Part shown: in pieces, positions 37,464-46,875 of the stretch
Numbering within the stretch: position 1 is the first letter of the stretch
Layout of the letters: every line of letters starts with the position of its first letter
DNA from: Fibrobacterota bacterium
GTDB lineage: Bacteria; Fibrobacterota; Chitinivibrionia; Chitinivibrionales; FEN-1185
NCBI GenBank assembly: GCA_003165595.1
Contig: PLWQ01000034.1
Location: 45,144-109,143, forward strand
Direction: 5' to 3'
DNA: 64,000 nt
Program-made: the position numbers and the translations under genes
Notes under the pieces: model-generated
The model's database searches: none
What the model was told of the DNA's origin: nothing
What the model saw: only the letters and a program-made list of their open reading frames with translations

Positions 37464-39719
37464 TCATGGCGCTCCGGTGTTTTCGTGCAGCCGGCCCGCG
37501 GCCAGCCATCGCAGGAGAAAATATTCGTTGTACGGTTTCGGATCGGTAACCATGGCTTTTGTCGTTCCGGCCAGCACCTGCGAGAGAGGTATCTCGTTTG
37601 ACAACATCTCGGCCATGTACGCCTCTGGCGTCTTGTCGCCGCACCAGGTGACTAGATCGCTGCGGGCGCCCGTCGGCATCCGCGACACCAGCGCTGCCGC
37701 ATCGGCCTGCCCAAAGGGCCGCAGGGAGCCGAGGAAATGACACCCCAGCCCTTCGATGGGATGGAATACCTTTACATAGGGAAAAGAAATGGAAAAGGAC
37801 CTCGCCACCGCCTCGATAACCTGAGCGTCTGATCCGTACACCCATTGTTGCAGGATACCCCCCTCTTTGAGTCGGCGCTTGGCGATTTCGTAGAATTCCA
37901 CGGAATACAGAAGGCTTGATCCGGCAGCTTCGAGCGGCGGCGGCGGATCGATGGTTATCACATCGAATTTCCCGTTTGTCCGCATCAGGAACCGGCGGCC
38001 GTCGTCGATAATCACGCGGGCCCCGGGTGCGCTCATGACGCGGTCGGCGTCTGCCCAATAGTACCCGAACGCGCGCGGCACACTGGGCACCAGGTCGATC
38101 GCGGTTGCGTCGATGCCCCAACTCACCAGCGACCTGAAGGTTGTCCCCATGCCGAAGCAGATATCGAGCGCCGTGGTGGGCGTTTGTTGACATAATGCGA
38201 GAGGCAGGTGCGCCATGAACTGAGTGACGGGCGACAGGTAGGTCATGTCGATGCCGTTCACCAGAATCTGCCGCTGCCGGCCAAAGCCGACGGAAGTCAC
38301 GGTTGCAGCGTAATCCCTGCGCATTATGCTGTGATACCGGGCATGCGCGAATTTCTCTTCGTAGGTGTCGCAGAAGAAATACCCGGCCAGCAGCAGAAGT
38401 ATCGCCGCGGCCGCGACAGCGAGGGAACGTTTCTCCTGCAGCGCCGATTTGCCGCCATAGAGACAAAAGCAGCAAAGGAGCAGCGCGGAAAGCGACAGCA
38501 GGGAGAACTTGACACCCAGGACCGGCAGAAGAAAATAGCAGGCAAAAAGCGGCCCCAGAATACATCCGAGCGTATTGACCGCATAGGCGCGCCCTGCGGC
38601 AGTGGGATTTCCCCGGGAATATCTGTCCACGAGTTGCGGCGTAAGATAGCCCAGCGCCACGCACAGCGGACAAATGCTGGCAAGTGCGAGAAGCATCCCG
38701 CCCGCCTTGACACGCGGATCATTGGCAACGAGCGGCAGCAGCGAACCGGCTGCAATGGCCGAAAGCTGCAACGGCACCGAAAACACTTTGGATGCGGCAA
38801 GGTGTTTTCGATACAGGTAGGAACCGATCCAGGACGCCATGAGATACGTCGTGAGAAGCGCGGCGTAGGAATACACAACCGTTTTGAGCACCACGGTAAA
38901 ATTTCTCGACCAGATGATCTCCATGCACATGGTGGCAAAACCGGTGACGAACAATATTGACAGAAGCGAGTACCCGCCGTTTCCGTGGTTCTCCCCGGGG
39001 GTATTTGTTCCGGCGCCGCTGCCGCTGTCCGGCGACGTTCCGAATCTTGCGCCGACAAAACATGCGGCGGCGGCGATGGAGAAATTGACCGCCGCCGCTA
39101 TCGCAAGAGTGACAAAAAAGCCGAAAAGCTCAACGAGGATCACCACCGTGATGATGGTTCCGCACATGGCGCCTACAATATTGGCCAGGTAGAGGAAACT
39201 GAAACTCGAATGATCGGCGTCCCGGTACTCGAGTGCGAATGCCATCATGAATGGATACGTGCACCCCATGAGAATGCACCATGGCAATAGAGCCGCGGTT
39301 ATGGCGAGCCCGGACACTGCCAGGTAGCCGATTGAATCCATTCCCCCGAGAGCAAGCATCCGGTGCTGTTCCATAAGGAAAATCCGGGGAACGCAGAAGG
39401 CGCCCAACCCGATGAGCAGCTCAATGCACCCATACAACAGAAGGGCCGAACAGCCGAACCGTTTTGTCAATGTGCGGACAACCGGTCCGCCAAAGGCCGA
39501 CCCAATGAGCAGCCCCAGCATGAAGACCGAAATGACCACCGACATGACGGGCGTTGTGATACCGAACGCGGCATATGCCAGTCGTATCCAGATTACCTGA
39601 TACAACAATCCGCAGAACCCGGAAAACAGAAACATCACGAACATTGTGCTGCGCACGTTGCGAGGCATGTTTGCTCCATCGCGGTGTGCAAGGCTCTTAT
39701 CCGGATTGTTGCTGTGCAT
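37464..39719 (-). CDS. MFS-like membrane protein fused to a spermidine-synthase-like domain
   Basis: A 751-residue protein with about 12-14 hydrophobic helices in two blocks (residues 20-220 and 255-450, starting MFVMFLFSGFCGLLYQVIWI and LLSILFVTGFATMCMEIIW), followed by a soluble Rossmann domain (about 480-740) like spermidine synthase: ALDICFGMGTTFRSLV, VIIDDGRRFLM and FDVITIDPPPPLEAAG...LYSVEFYEIAKRRL. Similar fusions are common and mostly uncharacterised. The canonical aminopropyltransferase motif is not clear, so polyamine synthesis is doubtful. The ATG at 39719 shares its A with the upstream TGA (TGATG), showing translational coupling to the glycosyltransferase gene. Confidence 0.85.
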   Translation of the reverse strand: MHSNNPDKSLAHRDGANMPRNVRSTMFVMFLFSGFCGLLYQVIWIRLAYAAFGITTPVMSVVISVFMLGLLIGSAFGGPVVRTLTKRFGCSALLLYGCIELLIGLGAFCVPRIFLMEQHRMLALGGMDSIGYLAVSGLAITAALLPWCILMGCTYPFMMAFALEYRDADHSSFSFLYLANIVGAMCGTIITVVILVELFGFFVTLAIAAAVNFSIAAAACFVGARFGTSPDSGSGAGTNTPGENHGNGGYSLLSILFVTGFATMCMEIIWSRNFTVVLKTVVYSYAALLTTYLMASWIGSYLYRKHLAASKVFSVPLQLSAIAAGSLLPLVANDPRVKAGGMLLALASICPLCVALGYLTPQLVDRYSRGNPTAAGRAYAVNTLGCILGPLFACYFLLPVLGVKFSLLSLSALLLCCFCLYGGKSALQEKRSLAVAAAAILLLLAGYFFCDTYEEKFAHARYHSIMRRDYAATVTSVGFGRQRQILVNGIDMTYLSPVTQFMAHLPLALCQQTPTTALDICFGMGTTFRSLVSWGIDATAIDLVPSVPRAFGYYWADADRVMSAPGARVIIDDGRRFLMRTNGKFDVITIDPPPPLEAAGSSLLYSVEFYEIAKRRLKEGGILQQWVYGSDAQVIEAVARSFSISFPYVKVFHPIEGLGCHFLGSLRPFGQADAAALVSRMPTGARSDLVTWCGDKTPEAYMAEMLSNEIPLSQVLAGTTKAMVTDPKPYNEYFLLRWLAAGRLHENTGAP

Positions 39720-41341
39720 CACAGTGAAAAGTCCCTGAGCGGAATTACCTCGGGTAGGGTGTCGCGGGGGCGTCCAAACAGCTCCGTGGGAACCCAGCGG
39801 ATGGTGAGATTCCGTACCTTGACAGTTGCGAGAGCCTCGATGAGGTGGCTGTACCACGGCTGGTCGGTTGCGATGAGCAGAAGGTCCACATGATGGCCCG
39901 ACAAAACGTTCTTGATATTCTCGATATGACCGAGCACCGGATACCCCATGAATTCCCCGGGGTAGTGGTCCTTAAACGGCCACAGGACTCCCTGGATTGT
40001 GGCGGATGCGTCCTCTTCGAAATTCTTGATAAGCGCACCGGCCACCTCGCCTGACCCGAGAATCACCACGTTGCCGGTGCTGAAGACCAGCCTCTTGAAT
40101 CTCGTGAGAATACTCGGCAGCGCCTCGCGCCATCCCACCAGCGCCCCGGTTATGATGAAGGTCGACACCCCGAACGCGATGCGCGACAGGGCCATGGATT
40201 TCATGAAGAACACCGCGGCCACGAAAATCACCGAGGCCATGATGCCGGAAGCAAACGCGTTGACCGCCGAATAGCGTTCCTTGGAGTACACGCCCCGGTA
40301 CAGGAACATGCTTATAAAACTCAACGTCAAGAGCGCGTGCATGAGCAGCAGATGCGCCATACCGCGGCCCGCATAAGGGCTTGCCATTGACAAATACCCA
40401 AACCACGCGGTTACGCCTCCCCACAGAATTGCGTTGATAAAGAGCACGTCGATAAAGAACGCAGTGGACGTCTTAAGAATGCTTCCCACAAAATTGATGC
40501 CGGCCTGAACAATGATACCCACCAGAATGAGCCAGCCGGGAAAAAAGGATGAATGCGTGTGCTTGTACTTGCGCGAAAAGATCATCATGGCTTCATAAAA
40601 CGCCTTGCGTGATTTCCACGTCTGCTTCGCCGCGCTCTTGCCCTTAAAATGGATTATCTTGGTTGCCGGATTATACCAGACCGAATATCCCTTTTCCCTG
40701 ATTCGGCAGCACAGGTCGAGGTCTTCGCCGTACATGAAGAACGTTTCGTCGAAGCCGTTGACTTCGTGGAAAAGACGGGCGGGCATCACCATGAACGATC
40801 CGGACACGGCATCGACCTCGGAGATTGCTTCGGGGTCGAGATAGGTCAAATTATACCTGCCGAAGAGCCGGCTCCTGGGGAAAAGCCTGCTGAGGCCGGC
40901 AAACCGGAAGAAGGCCACGAGCGGCGAAGGAAAACTCCGCCTGCATGCGGCCTGCAGAGAACCGTCCGCATTGAGGATTTTCGGACCCATGACGCCCGCT
41001 TCCGGATGCGATTCGAAAAAGTCGGCGCATACGCGTAGGGTATTTTTCGAGACAAGCGTGTCCGGGTTCAGAAACAGCAGATAAGCGCCGCGGCCGCTTT
41101 TCGCGCCCACGTTACACGCTTTGCCGAACCCGATGTTATTCTTGAGCCCCACCCAGGTTACCTCGGGAAACTCTCCCGTGACAAGGCTTTTTGAATCGTC
41201 GTGAGAGGCATTGTCCACGATGATCACCTCCGCGCGATCGTACAGATCGGCTTCGCGAAGCGACAGGAGCGTCCGCTTGAGGTAATCGGCCACCTTGAAA
41301 TTGACGATGACGATGGAGATGAGGACGTTGTTGGCCGCCAC
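39719..41341 (-). CDS. GT2 glycosyltransferase fused to membrane helices and a CoA-binding-like domain
   Basis: A 540-residue three-part protein. Residues 1-260 are a rhamnosyl-type GT2 domain (ISIVIVNFKVADYLKRTL; VIIVDNASHDDS; LFLNPDTLVS; FFMYGEDLDLCCRIREKGY). Residues about 265-390 contain several membrane helices. Residues about 400-535 resemble the nucleotide-binding CoA_binding_3 domain that precedes polyprenyl glycosylphosphotransferases (STGNVVILGSGEVAGALIK...VDLLLIATDQPW), but the phosphotransferase domain itself is missing. It probably extends a lipid-linked or surface glycan at the inner membrane. It is 3 bases from the polyprenyl-mannose synthase gene and overlaps the next start by 1 base. 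Confidence 0.85.
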   Translation of the reverse strand: MAANNVLISIVIVNFKVADYLKRTLLSLREADLYDRAEVIIVDNASHDDSKSLVTGEFPEVTWVGLKNNIGFGKACNVGAKSGRGAYLLFLNPDTLVSKNTLRVCADFFESHPEAGVMGPKILNADGSLQAACRRSFPSPLVAFFRFAGLSRLFPRSRLFGRYNLTYLDPEAISEVDAVSGSFMVMPARLFHEVNGFDETFFMYGEDLDLCCRIREKGYSVWYNPATKIIHFKGKSAAKQTWKSRKAFYEAMMIFSRKYKHTHSSFFPGWLILVGIIVQAGINFVGSILKTSTAFFIDVLFINAILWGGVTAWFGYLSMASPYAGRGMAHLLLMHALLTLSFISMFLYRGVYSKERYSAVNAFASGIMASVIFVAAVFFMKSMALSRIAFGVSTFIITGALVGWREALPSILTRFKRLVFSTGNVVILGSGEVAGALIKNFEEDASATIQGVLWPFKDHYPGEFMGYPVLGHIENIKNVLSGHHVDLLLIATDQPWYSHLIEALATVKVRNLTIRWVPTELFGRPRDTLPEVIPLRDFSL

Positions 41342-41344
41342 AGG

Positions 41345-42067
41345 CTAGATCCTGTTGAAGGTCGACAGCAGGCGAAGTTTCCAGATAAGAATGAGGGCTT
41401 CGCGGACAATCTTTGTTGACATTTTAGAAGTTCCGCGTTTCCTGTCTGTAAATACAATGGGGATCTCGGCGATCCTGAATTTCTTCTTCCAGACGAGGTA
41501 GTTCACCTCCACCTGGAATGAGTACCCGGAGGAGTCAATCTTGTCGAGCCGAATGGTTTCGAGCACCTTCCTGCGAAAACACTTGAAGCCGGCAGTGCAG
41601 TCGAGCACCGGAACTCCCGTCACGAGGCGTGCAAACAGGTTTCCAAAATAGCTGAGGAGCAACCTGCTCATGGGCCAGTTCACCACGTTGACGCCCTTAA
41701 TGTAGCGGGAGCCTATCACCAGATCGTTGTCGCGAATGGCCGACAGGAAATCAGGAAGGTATTTCGGGTCGTGCGAAAAATCGGCGTCCATCTCGAAAAT
41801 GAATTCGTAGGTGCGTTCAAGCGCCCATGAAAACCCTGCGACATAGGCTTTGCCGAGACCCTCTTTGGCCGGTCTGTCGAGGACGAACAGGCCGGGAAAC
41901 TTCCCGGCAAGCTCCTTGACGTGTTGCGATGTTCCATCGGGCGAATTGTCGTCCACGACGAGTATGTGCGCGTCAGGAAGAAGAGACTTGATTGCGGGGA
42001 TGATGAGCCCGATGTTCTCACGCTCATTGAAGGTGGGAATGATGACAAGGACGTTTTCGTGAGCCAT
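41345..42067 (-). CDS. Polyprenol monophosphomannose synthase (DPM1-like GT2)
   Basis: A 240-residue single-domain GT2 of the dolichol-phosphate-mannose synthase group: VLVIIPTFNERENIG at the start, LVVDDNSPDGT, the metal-binding FEMDADFSHDP, the acceptor-loop IGSRYIKG, and the C-terminal IVFTDRKRGTSKMS. It has no C-terminal membrane helices, like the archaeal/actinobacterial soluble type. It would move mannose (or glucose) from the nucleotide sugar to a polyprenyl phosphate for use outside the membrane. It heads the three-gene minus-strand group. Confidence 0.92.
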   Translation of the reverse strand: MAHENVLVIIPTFNERENIGLIIPAIKSLLPDAHILVVDDNSPDGTSQHVKELAGKFPGLFVLDRPAKEGLGKAYVAGFSWALERTYEFIFEMDADFSHDPKYLPDFLSAIRDNDLVIGSRYIKGVNVVNWPMSRLLLSYFGNLFARLVTGVPVLDCTAGFKCFRRKVLETIRLDKIDSSGYSFQVEVNYLVWKKKFRIAEIPIVFTDRKRGTSKMSTKIVREALILIWKLRLLSTFNRI

Positions 42068-42267
42068 TGGGTCCTCTTGCTGGAAAGTGAACTCTCGCCC
42101 GCCCTGTCAAAATAACACAAGTAGGTTCTGCGAGCAAGAAAGGGTTTGTTGCTGGGGTCGGTTGGTATCACGTAATTTTGAGATCAGCAAATTCCTTCAG
42201 TGAGTCCGGGCGTTACCCTCGCTTCGATCGAGTCGGTTCCGCGTTCTTGAGAGGATCTCCGCAGCGC

Positions 42268-43632
42268 ATGCCTTCAAAAATTCTCCTCATCAGCGTGAAC
42301 CGATGCGCAACACCCTACGTTGTTTTTCCTCTCGGGCTCGCGCATGTCGCGGCTGCGCTGGTCCGCGCCGGACACACGGTTGAAATGGCCGACTGCGCGC
42401 GGGACGCCGCAGCGATCGAGGAGAAAGTCCGGGCCTTTTCCCCGGACTACATCGGTCTTTCGCTTCGCAACATCGACGACAATCAGATTCGAAATACGCG
42501 TTTCCTCGCAAACGACCTATGCGTCCTGACAAAGAAGATCCGTACGCTCACCACGGCTCCCCTTATCATCGGCGGAAGCGGATTTTCGCTGTTTCCCGAA
42601 TCGCTCCTTATGGAATCGGGGGCGGATTTCGGCATCAAGGGCGAGGCGGAGGAATCACTGCCCCGGCTTATCGCCGCGCTTGAGAGAAACATCGACAGCC
42701 GCGGCGTCCCCGGCCTTGTCTACCGCGACACCTCCGGGATCGTTCGGAACGAAACCAAACAATGTGCGGACTCGAGCATTGTTTTGCCCCTGCTTCCTCC
42801 GGAACTTGCGCAATTTTACATCAGAGAAAGTTCCATGCTCAACGTCCAAACGCAGCGCGGATGCGCCTACACATGCTGCTATTGCGCCTATCCGCTCATA
42901 GAGGGTACGGCAGTGCGCCCCAAAGACCCCGCAGCGTGCGCCGACGAAATCGAGCGCATACGATCCTCCGGAGCGCGATACTTCTTTATTGTCGATTCCG
43001 TGTTCAACTCCTCGCCCGCGCACGTGACCGCGGTGTGCGAAGAAATAATCAGGCGCGGCCTTGCCTTGTCGTGGGGGTGCTTCCTGCGGCCGCAGGGACT
43101 CACCCAGAAGCTCATGAACCTCATGGCACGCGCCGGACTTTCTCACATCGAGTTCGGTTCGGACAGTTTCTCCGACTCCGTGCTTGCGGAATACGGAAAG
43201 AACTTCTCCTTCGAAGACGTGTACAATGCAAGCGAGCTTGCCCGGGCGGCAAAGGTCCATTATGCCCACTTCCTTATCGTGGGCGGGCCCGGAGAGACGG
43301 TAGCAACCATGCGCGAAGGTTTTGAGAACTCAAAGCGTCTCAAAAAGACCGTGCATTTCCCGTTTGTCGGCATGCGCGTGTATCCTGGCACACCGCTTTT
43401 CCGAAGGGCTCTTTCGGAAGGCGTACTCGCTCCCGGAAGGGATCTCCTGCCCCCGTTCTTTTATATCAACCCCGCTCTTCAAAAGGAGAGAATATTCTCT
43501 CTCCTCGGTGAATTTTCCAAGCAGTCGAAGAATTGGATTGTGGGAGACATTCCCGAACACAACGCAACGGTGGTGACGAATCTGAGGCGCATGGGGGTCG
43601 TGGGTCCACTGTGGGAATTTCTGGCAAGATAG
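42268..43632 (+). CDS. B12-binding radical SAM protein
   Basis: A 454-residue enzyme. Residues 1-135 are a cobalamin-binding-like Rossmann domain (ILLISVNRCATPYVVFPLGLAHVAAAL) without the DxHxxG ligand motif, and about 175-400 the radical SAM barrel with CAYTCCYC (CxxxCxxC, near residue 200). Such proteins catalyse methylations or other difficult steps on lipids, peptides or cofactors. Substrate unknown; the neighbours suggest lipid or envelope chemistry but do not prove it. The ATG at 42268 is preferred over upstream in-frame codons because the Rossmann strand starts there. The EamA transporter follows after 14 bases. Confidence 0.85.
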   Translation: MPSKILLISVNRCATPYVVFPLGLAHVAAALVRAGHTVEMADCARDAAAIEEKVRAFSPDYIGLSLRNIDDNQIRNTRFLANDLCVLTKKIRTLTTAPLIIGGSGFSLFPESLLMESGADFGIKGEAEESLPRLIAALERNIDSRGVPGLVYRDTSGIVRNETKQCADSSIVLPLLPPELAQFYIRESSMLNVQTQRGCAYTCCYCAYPLIEGTAVRPKDPAACADEIERIRSSGARYFFIVDSVFNSSPAHVTAVCEEIIRRGLALSWGCFLRPQGLTQKLMNLMARAGLSHIEFGSDSFSDSVLAEYGKNFSFEDVYNASELARAAKVHYAHFLIVGGPGETVATMREGFENSKRLKKTVHFPFVGMRVYPGTPLFRRALSEGVLAPGRDLLPPFFYINPALQKERIFSLLGEFSKQSKNWIVGDIPEHNATVVTNLRRMGVVGPLWEFLAR

Positions 43633-43646
43633 AGGCGGGATAGTGT

Positions 43647-44537
43647 ATGATACAGGGCGTCATTCTCGGCCTGTGCGCCGCGTTTTTCCAATCCGGCTCA
43701 TACCTGTTTACTAAACGATATGTTGCCGAGTTCGAGAAAAGCACCCTCGGCCTGCTGGTGGCCAGCCATTGCATTATGGGAATCTTTTCCGTGGCGCTCC
43801 TGCCGTTCTTTTTTCCCTCGCACCTGCCGCCCGTATCACACATCACGTTTCCTCTCGTGTTTGGTGTTGCCTCGTACATTGCGGCGCAGACGGCCTTTTT
43901 CCTCAGCCTCAAGAGCGCGGACGCATCCAGGGTCTCGCCGCTTCTTGGACTCAAGATCCTCATTCTTGCCGCCATCAGCATCACGATATTGCGCCGGCAC
44001 TTCGGCCTGCTGCAATGGAGCGGCATTGCCGTAAGCCTGGTCGCCGCCTACCTGCTGGGAAGCTCAGGATCGCCACTTACGTTGCGCAGCTGGGGATTCA
44101 TCGCGGCCGCTTGTCTTTTCTACTCACTATCCGACTTGTGCATCAGACAATTGATTGTGCAGTTCAACTATCTGGGATTGTTCGACGCGGCTGTCGTGAG
44201 CACCTGCCTGTGTTACGTCCTTGCCGGGGCGGCTGCCGCCTGCTGTTTGCCCTTTGCCAAGTTACGGCCGATGCGGCGTTGGAGACTTGCCTTCCCGTTC
44301 GCCGTTTTCTGGTTTGCGGGGATCCTTTTCCTCTTCGGATGCTTCGGCAGCATCGGCGTGGTATTCGGCAATATCGTGCAATCGACCCGGGGCGTACTGT
44401 CGCTGGGCATGGGATGGGTCGTAGCGTTTCTCGGACACGAGCACATCGAAGAAAAGATTTCCGCGCGTGTCTTTGCGCACCGGGCGATTGCCGGTTTCCT
44501 CATGGTCGGTGCAATCGCCTTGTTTTATTTGGGCTAA
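43647..44537 (+). CDS. EamA/DMT-family transporter
   Basis: A 296-residue protein with ten predicted membrane helices in two repeated five-helix halves (LGLCAAFFQSGSYLFTKRYV... and SWGFIAAACLFYSLSDLCIRQ...), the hallmark of drug/metabolite transporters. Substrate is unknown. It is 14 bases after the radical SAM gene and 22 bases before the barrel protein gene, so these three may be one operon. Confidence 0.85.
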   Translation: MIQGVILGLCAAFFQSGSYLFTKRYVAEFEKSTLGLLVASHCIMGIFSVALLPFFFPSHLPPVSHITFPLVFGVASYIAAQTAFFLSLKSADASRVSPLLGLKILILAAISITILRRHFGLLQWSGIAVSLVAAYLLGSSGSPLTLRSWGFIAAACLFYSLSDLCIRQLIVQFNYLGLFDAAVVSTCLCYVLAGAAAACCLPFAKLRPMRRWRLAFPFAVFWFAGILFLFGCFGSIGVVFGNIVQSTRGVLSLGMGWVVAFLGHEHIEEKISARVFAHRAIAGFLMVGAIALFYLG

Positions 44538-44559
44538 CCTTGTTTGACAGGGGACAATC

Positions 44560-45228
44560 ATGCTGTTCTTCCGCGGTCCAGTTCTATTCGCGGCGCTGCT
44601 GGCAGCCGCTCCGTCGTCCGCTCTCGCAACCGATTTCTACGCGGGAGTCAAGGGCGGGGTCGGCTTGTCGGGGTTCTGGGGCGCCAACGCCGGCGACAGC
44701 GCAGGATTCACCGACAACGTGCGCGCCGGATTCTGCGGCGGCCTTGTGGGCGTGGCGCAGTTCAACGATAATATCGGACTCCAGGCGGAACTGTTATATG
44801 CGCAAAAGGGGAAATCCAGCTCGGGCGACTTCGCGACGTTTGCAATCCAGAACGATTGGAAGTCCGACTATCTGGAAATTCCCCTGGTGTGCAGGCTCTG
44901 CTATCCACTCAAGGGTTCGCGCGTTCTGGTGTACGCGGGACCGTCGCTGTCGTTCCTTCTTTCGTCCACTCTAATGGTGACCCGGACCGACGAAGGGGGT
45001 CTGCAAACCGTCTCGTCCGAGAACACCTGGGGCACTACCAGCGCCTTTGATGCCGGACTTGCCGTCGGCGGCGGCATGGAATTCGAAATTCCCACCGGTG
45101 AAATCATCTTCGACGTCCGGTTCACGCCGGGGTTTATCACAACGTACAGGAAAACCGGACAGGACAAACAGCTTGACATAAAGAATTATCTCGTGTCGTT
45201 CATGGTAGGATATGCATTTAAGTTCTGA
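44560..45228 (+). CDS. Outer-membrane beta-barrel protein (porin-family, OmpA-like barrel)
   Basis: A 222-residue protein with a signal peptide (LFAALLAAAPSSALA) and an eight-strand-type barrel of alternating strands (DFYAGVKGGVGLSGFWG, IGLQAELLYAQKGKSSS, YLEIPLVCRLCYPL, RVLVYAGPSLSFLL) ending in an aromatic residue (MVGYAFKF), as needed for Bam insertion. This pattern matches the outer-membrane beta-barrel PF13568-like family common in Bacteroidota and Fibrobacterota. Role unknown. Confidence 0.85.
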   Translation: MLFFRGPVLFAALLAAAPSSALATDFYAGVKGGVGLSGFWGANAGDSAGFTDNVRAGFCGGLVGVAQFNDNIGLQAELLYAQKGKSSSGDFATFAIQNDWKSDYLEIPLVCRLCYPLKGSRVLVYAGPSLSFLLSSTLMVTRTDEGGLQTVSSENTWGTTSAFDAGLAVGGGMEFEIPTGEIIFDVRFTPGFITTYRKTGQDKQLDIKNYLVSFMVGYAFKF

Positions 45229-45450
45229 GGGCGACGACCGGTCTGATTGCACCGGGCGCGGTATCGCGAGGCAAGAATGTTTCACAAAGAGAGGTATGGC
45301 ATTTGATCCCGGACCGGCGCAGTCCCGAGTGGCTGCTGACGGTTTCCTGCCGCTTCGCCTACGGAAATCGGGCAACCATCCGGCCGATCTTTCTTGAGAA
45401 CTCTTCAGCACCGTCGACCAGCTGTACCGCCCGAACGCGGACCCACTGCG

Positions 45451-46776
45451 CTAAAAGTAGAAATTCACTCCAAGGCCGATCCCGAACATCGGCATGAGGT
45501 AGCTCAGGAACCACTTGTTATAGTAGGTGCCGTCGGGAGAATCATATTCTGACTGTTCGGTCTCGAAGTACGAGTACTGGAAAAGGAAGTCCAGGTTAAA
45601 GCCGACATGTTTTCCTGCCATTATCTCCGCCCCGGCCCGAATTCCGAAAGCAACATTCCCGGCACCGTGAAAGGAAACCGAATCGCCACCGCTCACATCC
45701 AGCGAAGAAACCGAATCGGAAGTCTTGTATTCTTCCATGTTCAGGAGGTAATTGAAATCAACCATTAGTCCGATATTCATTTTGACCGGATACCAGCGCT
45801 TGACAAAATTCACGCCAAGGGCAACGCCGAAGACATTGAGATAGTCTCCGTATTTGTTGTCCTTTTCTTCAATCGCTTCGTAGGCATAGCTGGGTCCCAC
45901 ATCTATCGTGATGAAGGGACCTGCCTTGATCATGAACTTGAGTTGAGGATTAAAAAGCGGAGAAAATGTGTAGACGCTGTCGGGAAATGGGTAGACGTCG
46001 GTACCCTTGTTATTTCCATATTCGTCATAGTGTGTAACGTGGGTCCTTGCAACAACTCCGTTGCCGTACAGGTTGAAAGCGAGCCGTATGCCTCCCCGGT
46101 TCTTGTTCCTCTCCTTCCGCTCGTCCGTCGCCTCCGGCGCCTTTTCTTCCTTCTTCTCCTCAACGACCGCGGGTTTCTCCTCTTTGGCCTGTTCGGCGGG
46201 CTTTGCCTCTTCCTTCTTTTCCAGCGCCACCGGTTGCGGCGCCTGCGCTGCCGGCCCCACAAGCTGCGATGCGATGCCCGGAAGCGCTCCCACCACTTCT
46301 TCGATGTCTCCTTTTATGTCAACCGACACGACCTTCACGATCTTTGCGGTCTTCACGTCGATGACGCGCAGGTTGACAAGGAACATAGACCCCACCTTGC
46401 CGAGCGATCCTGTCACCAGCTGCTCCACGCCGAGCAATTGCCCGATCTCCACCATGCACGCCTCATTGGTGCAGGCGCCCGATTGCTGGAACCCCTGCTC
46501 CTTGAGAATCTCCTGCATCTGATCGCGCTCCATGACGTTCACTTTTCCCGTGTTGAACAATTCACCCCTGAGGCGATCCGAGATCACCTCTATTTCCCCC
46601 GAGGTCACGCCCGACGCGTTCTTCATGTTGATAACCGCAATATTGGTCTTCCCGGGCGTTTTCGCCGCAGCCGGCGGCGCCGCGTTAAGTGAGGCCTGGG
46701 CAAACGCCGGCCCGGACGACAGGATCACGGCCAACGCACAAATCAATCTGACACATCCCGACCTTGAGTTTTTCAT
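45451..46776 (-). CDS. CsgG-like domain fused to a C-terminal outer-membrane barrel
   Basis: A 441-residue exported protein. After the signal peptide (ICALAVILSSGPAFA), residues about 40-180 resemble the CsgG/TolB-N type lipoprotein domain (TNIAVINMKNASGVTS; VMERDQMQEILKEQGFQQSG; LGVEQLVTGSLGKVG). A Lys/Glu/Pro-rich linker (190-235, KKEEAKPAEQAKEEKPA) leads to a predicted beta-barrel of about 200 residues ending in GIGLGVNFYF. In this arrangement the CsgG-like part probably senses or assembles in the periplasm while the barrel sits in the outer membrane. GAAGGA lies 8 bases before the ATG at 46776. Divergent from the oxidoreductase gene. Confidence 0.82.
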   Translation of the reverse strand: MKNSRSGCVRLICALAVILSSGPAFAQASLNAAPPAAAKTPGKTNIAVINMKNASGVTSGEIEVISDRLRGELFNTGKVNVMERDQMQEILKEQGFQQSGACTNEACMVEIGQLLGVEQLVTGSLGKVGSMFLVNLRVIDVKTAKIVKVVSVDIKGDIEEVVGALPGIASQLVGPAAQAPQPVALEKKEEAKPAEQAKEEKPAVVEEKKEEKAPEATDERKERNKNRGGIRLAFNLYGNGVVARTHVTHYDEYGNNKGTDVYPFPDSVYTFSPLFNPQLKFMIKAGPFITIDVGPSYAYEAIEEKDNKYGDYLNVFGVALGVNFVKRWYPVKMNIGLMVDFNYLLNMEEYKTSDSVSSLDVSGGDSVSFHGAGNVAFGIRAGAEIMAGKHVGFNLDFLFQYSYFETEQSEYDSPDGTYYNKWFLSYLMPMFGIGLGVNFYF

Positions 46777-46875
46777 ATGCTGGTTCCTTCTCGGGTGACG
46801 TATTTTATCCGGGGTCAGTCGCATAACACTATAATATTATCTTTAGTAACTCCCACAATCAACGCAAAACATCGC

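Noticed and set aside
37333..38673. 446-codon minus-strand frame overlapping the MFS-spermidine-synthase gene
   Set aside because: It lies in another frame of the same strand as a clear 751-residue protein; composition is Arg/Gly-rich and unstructured.
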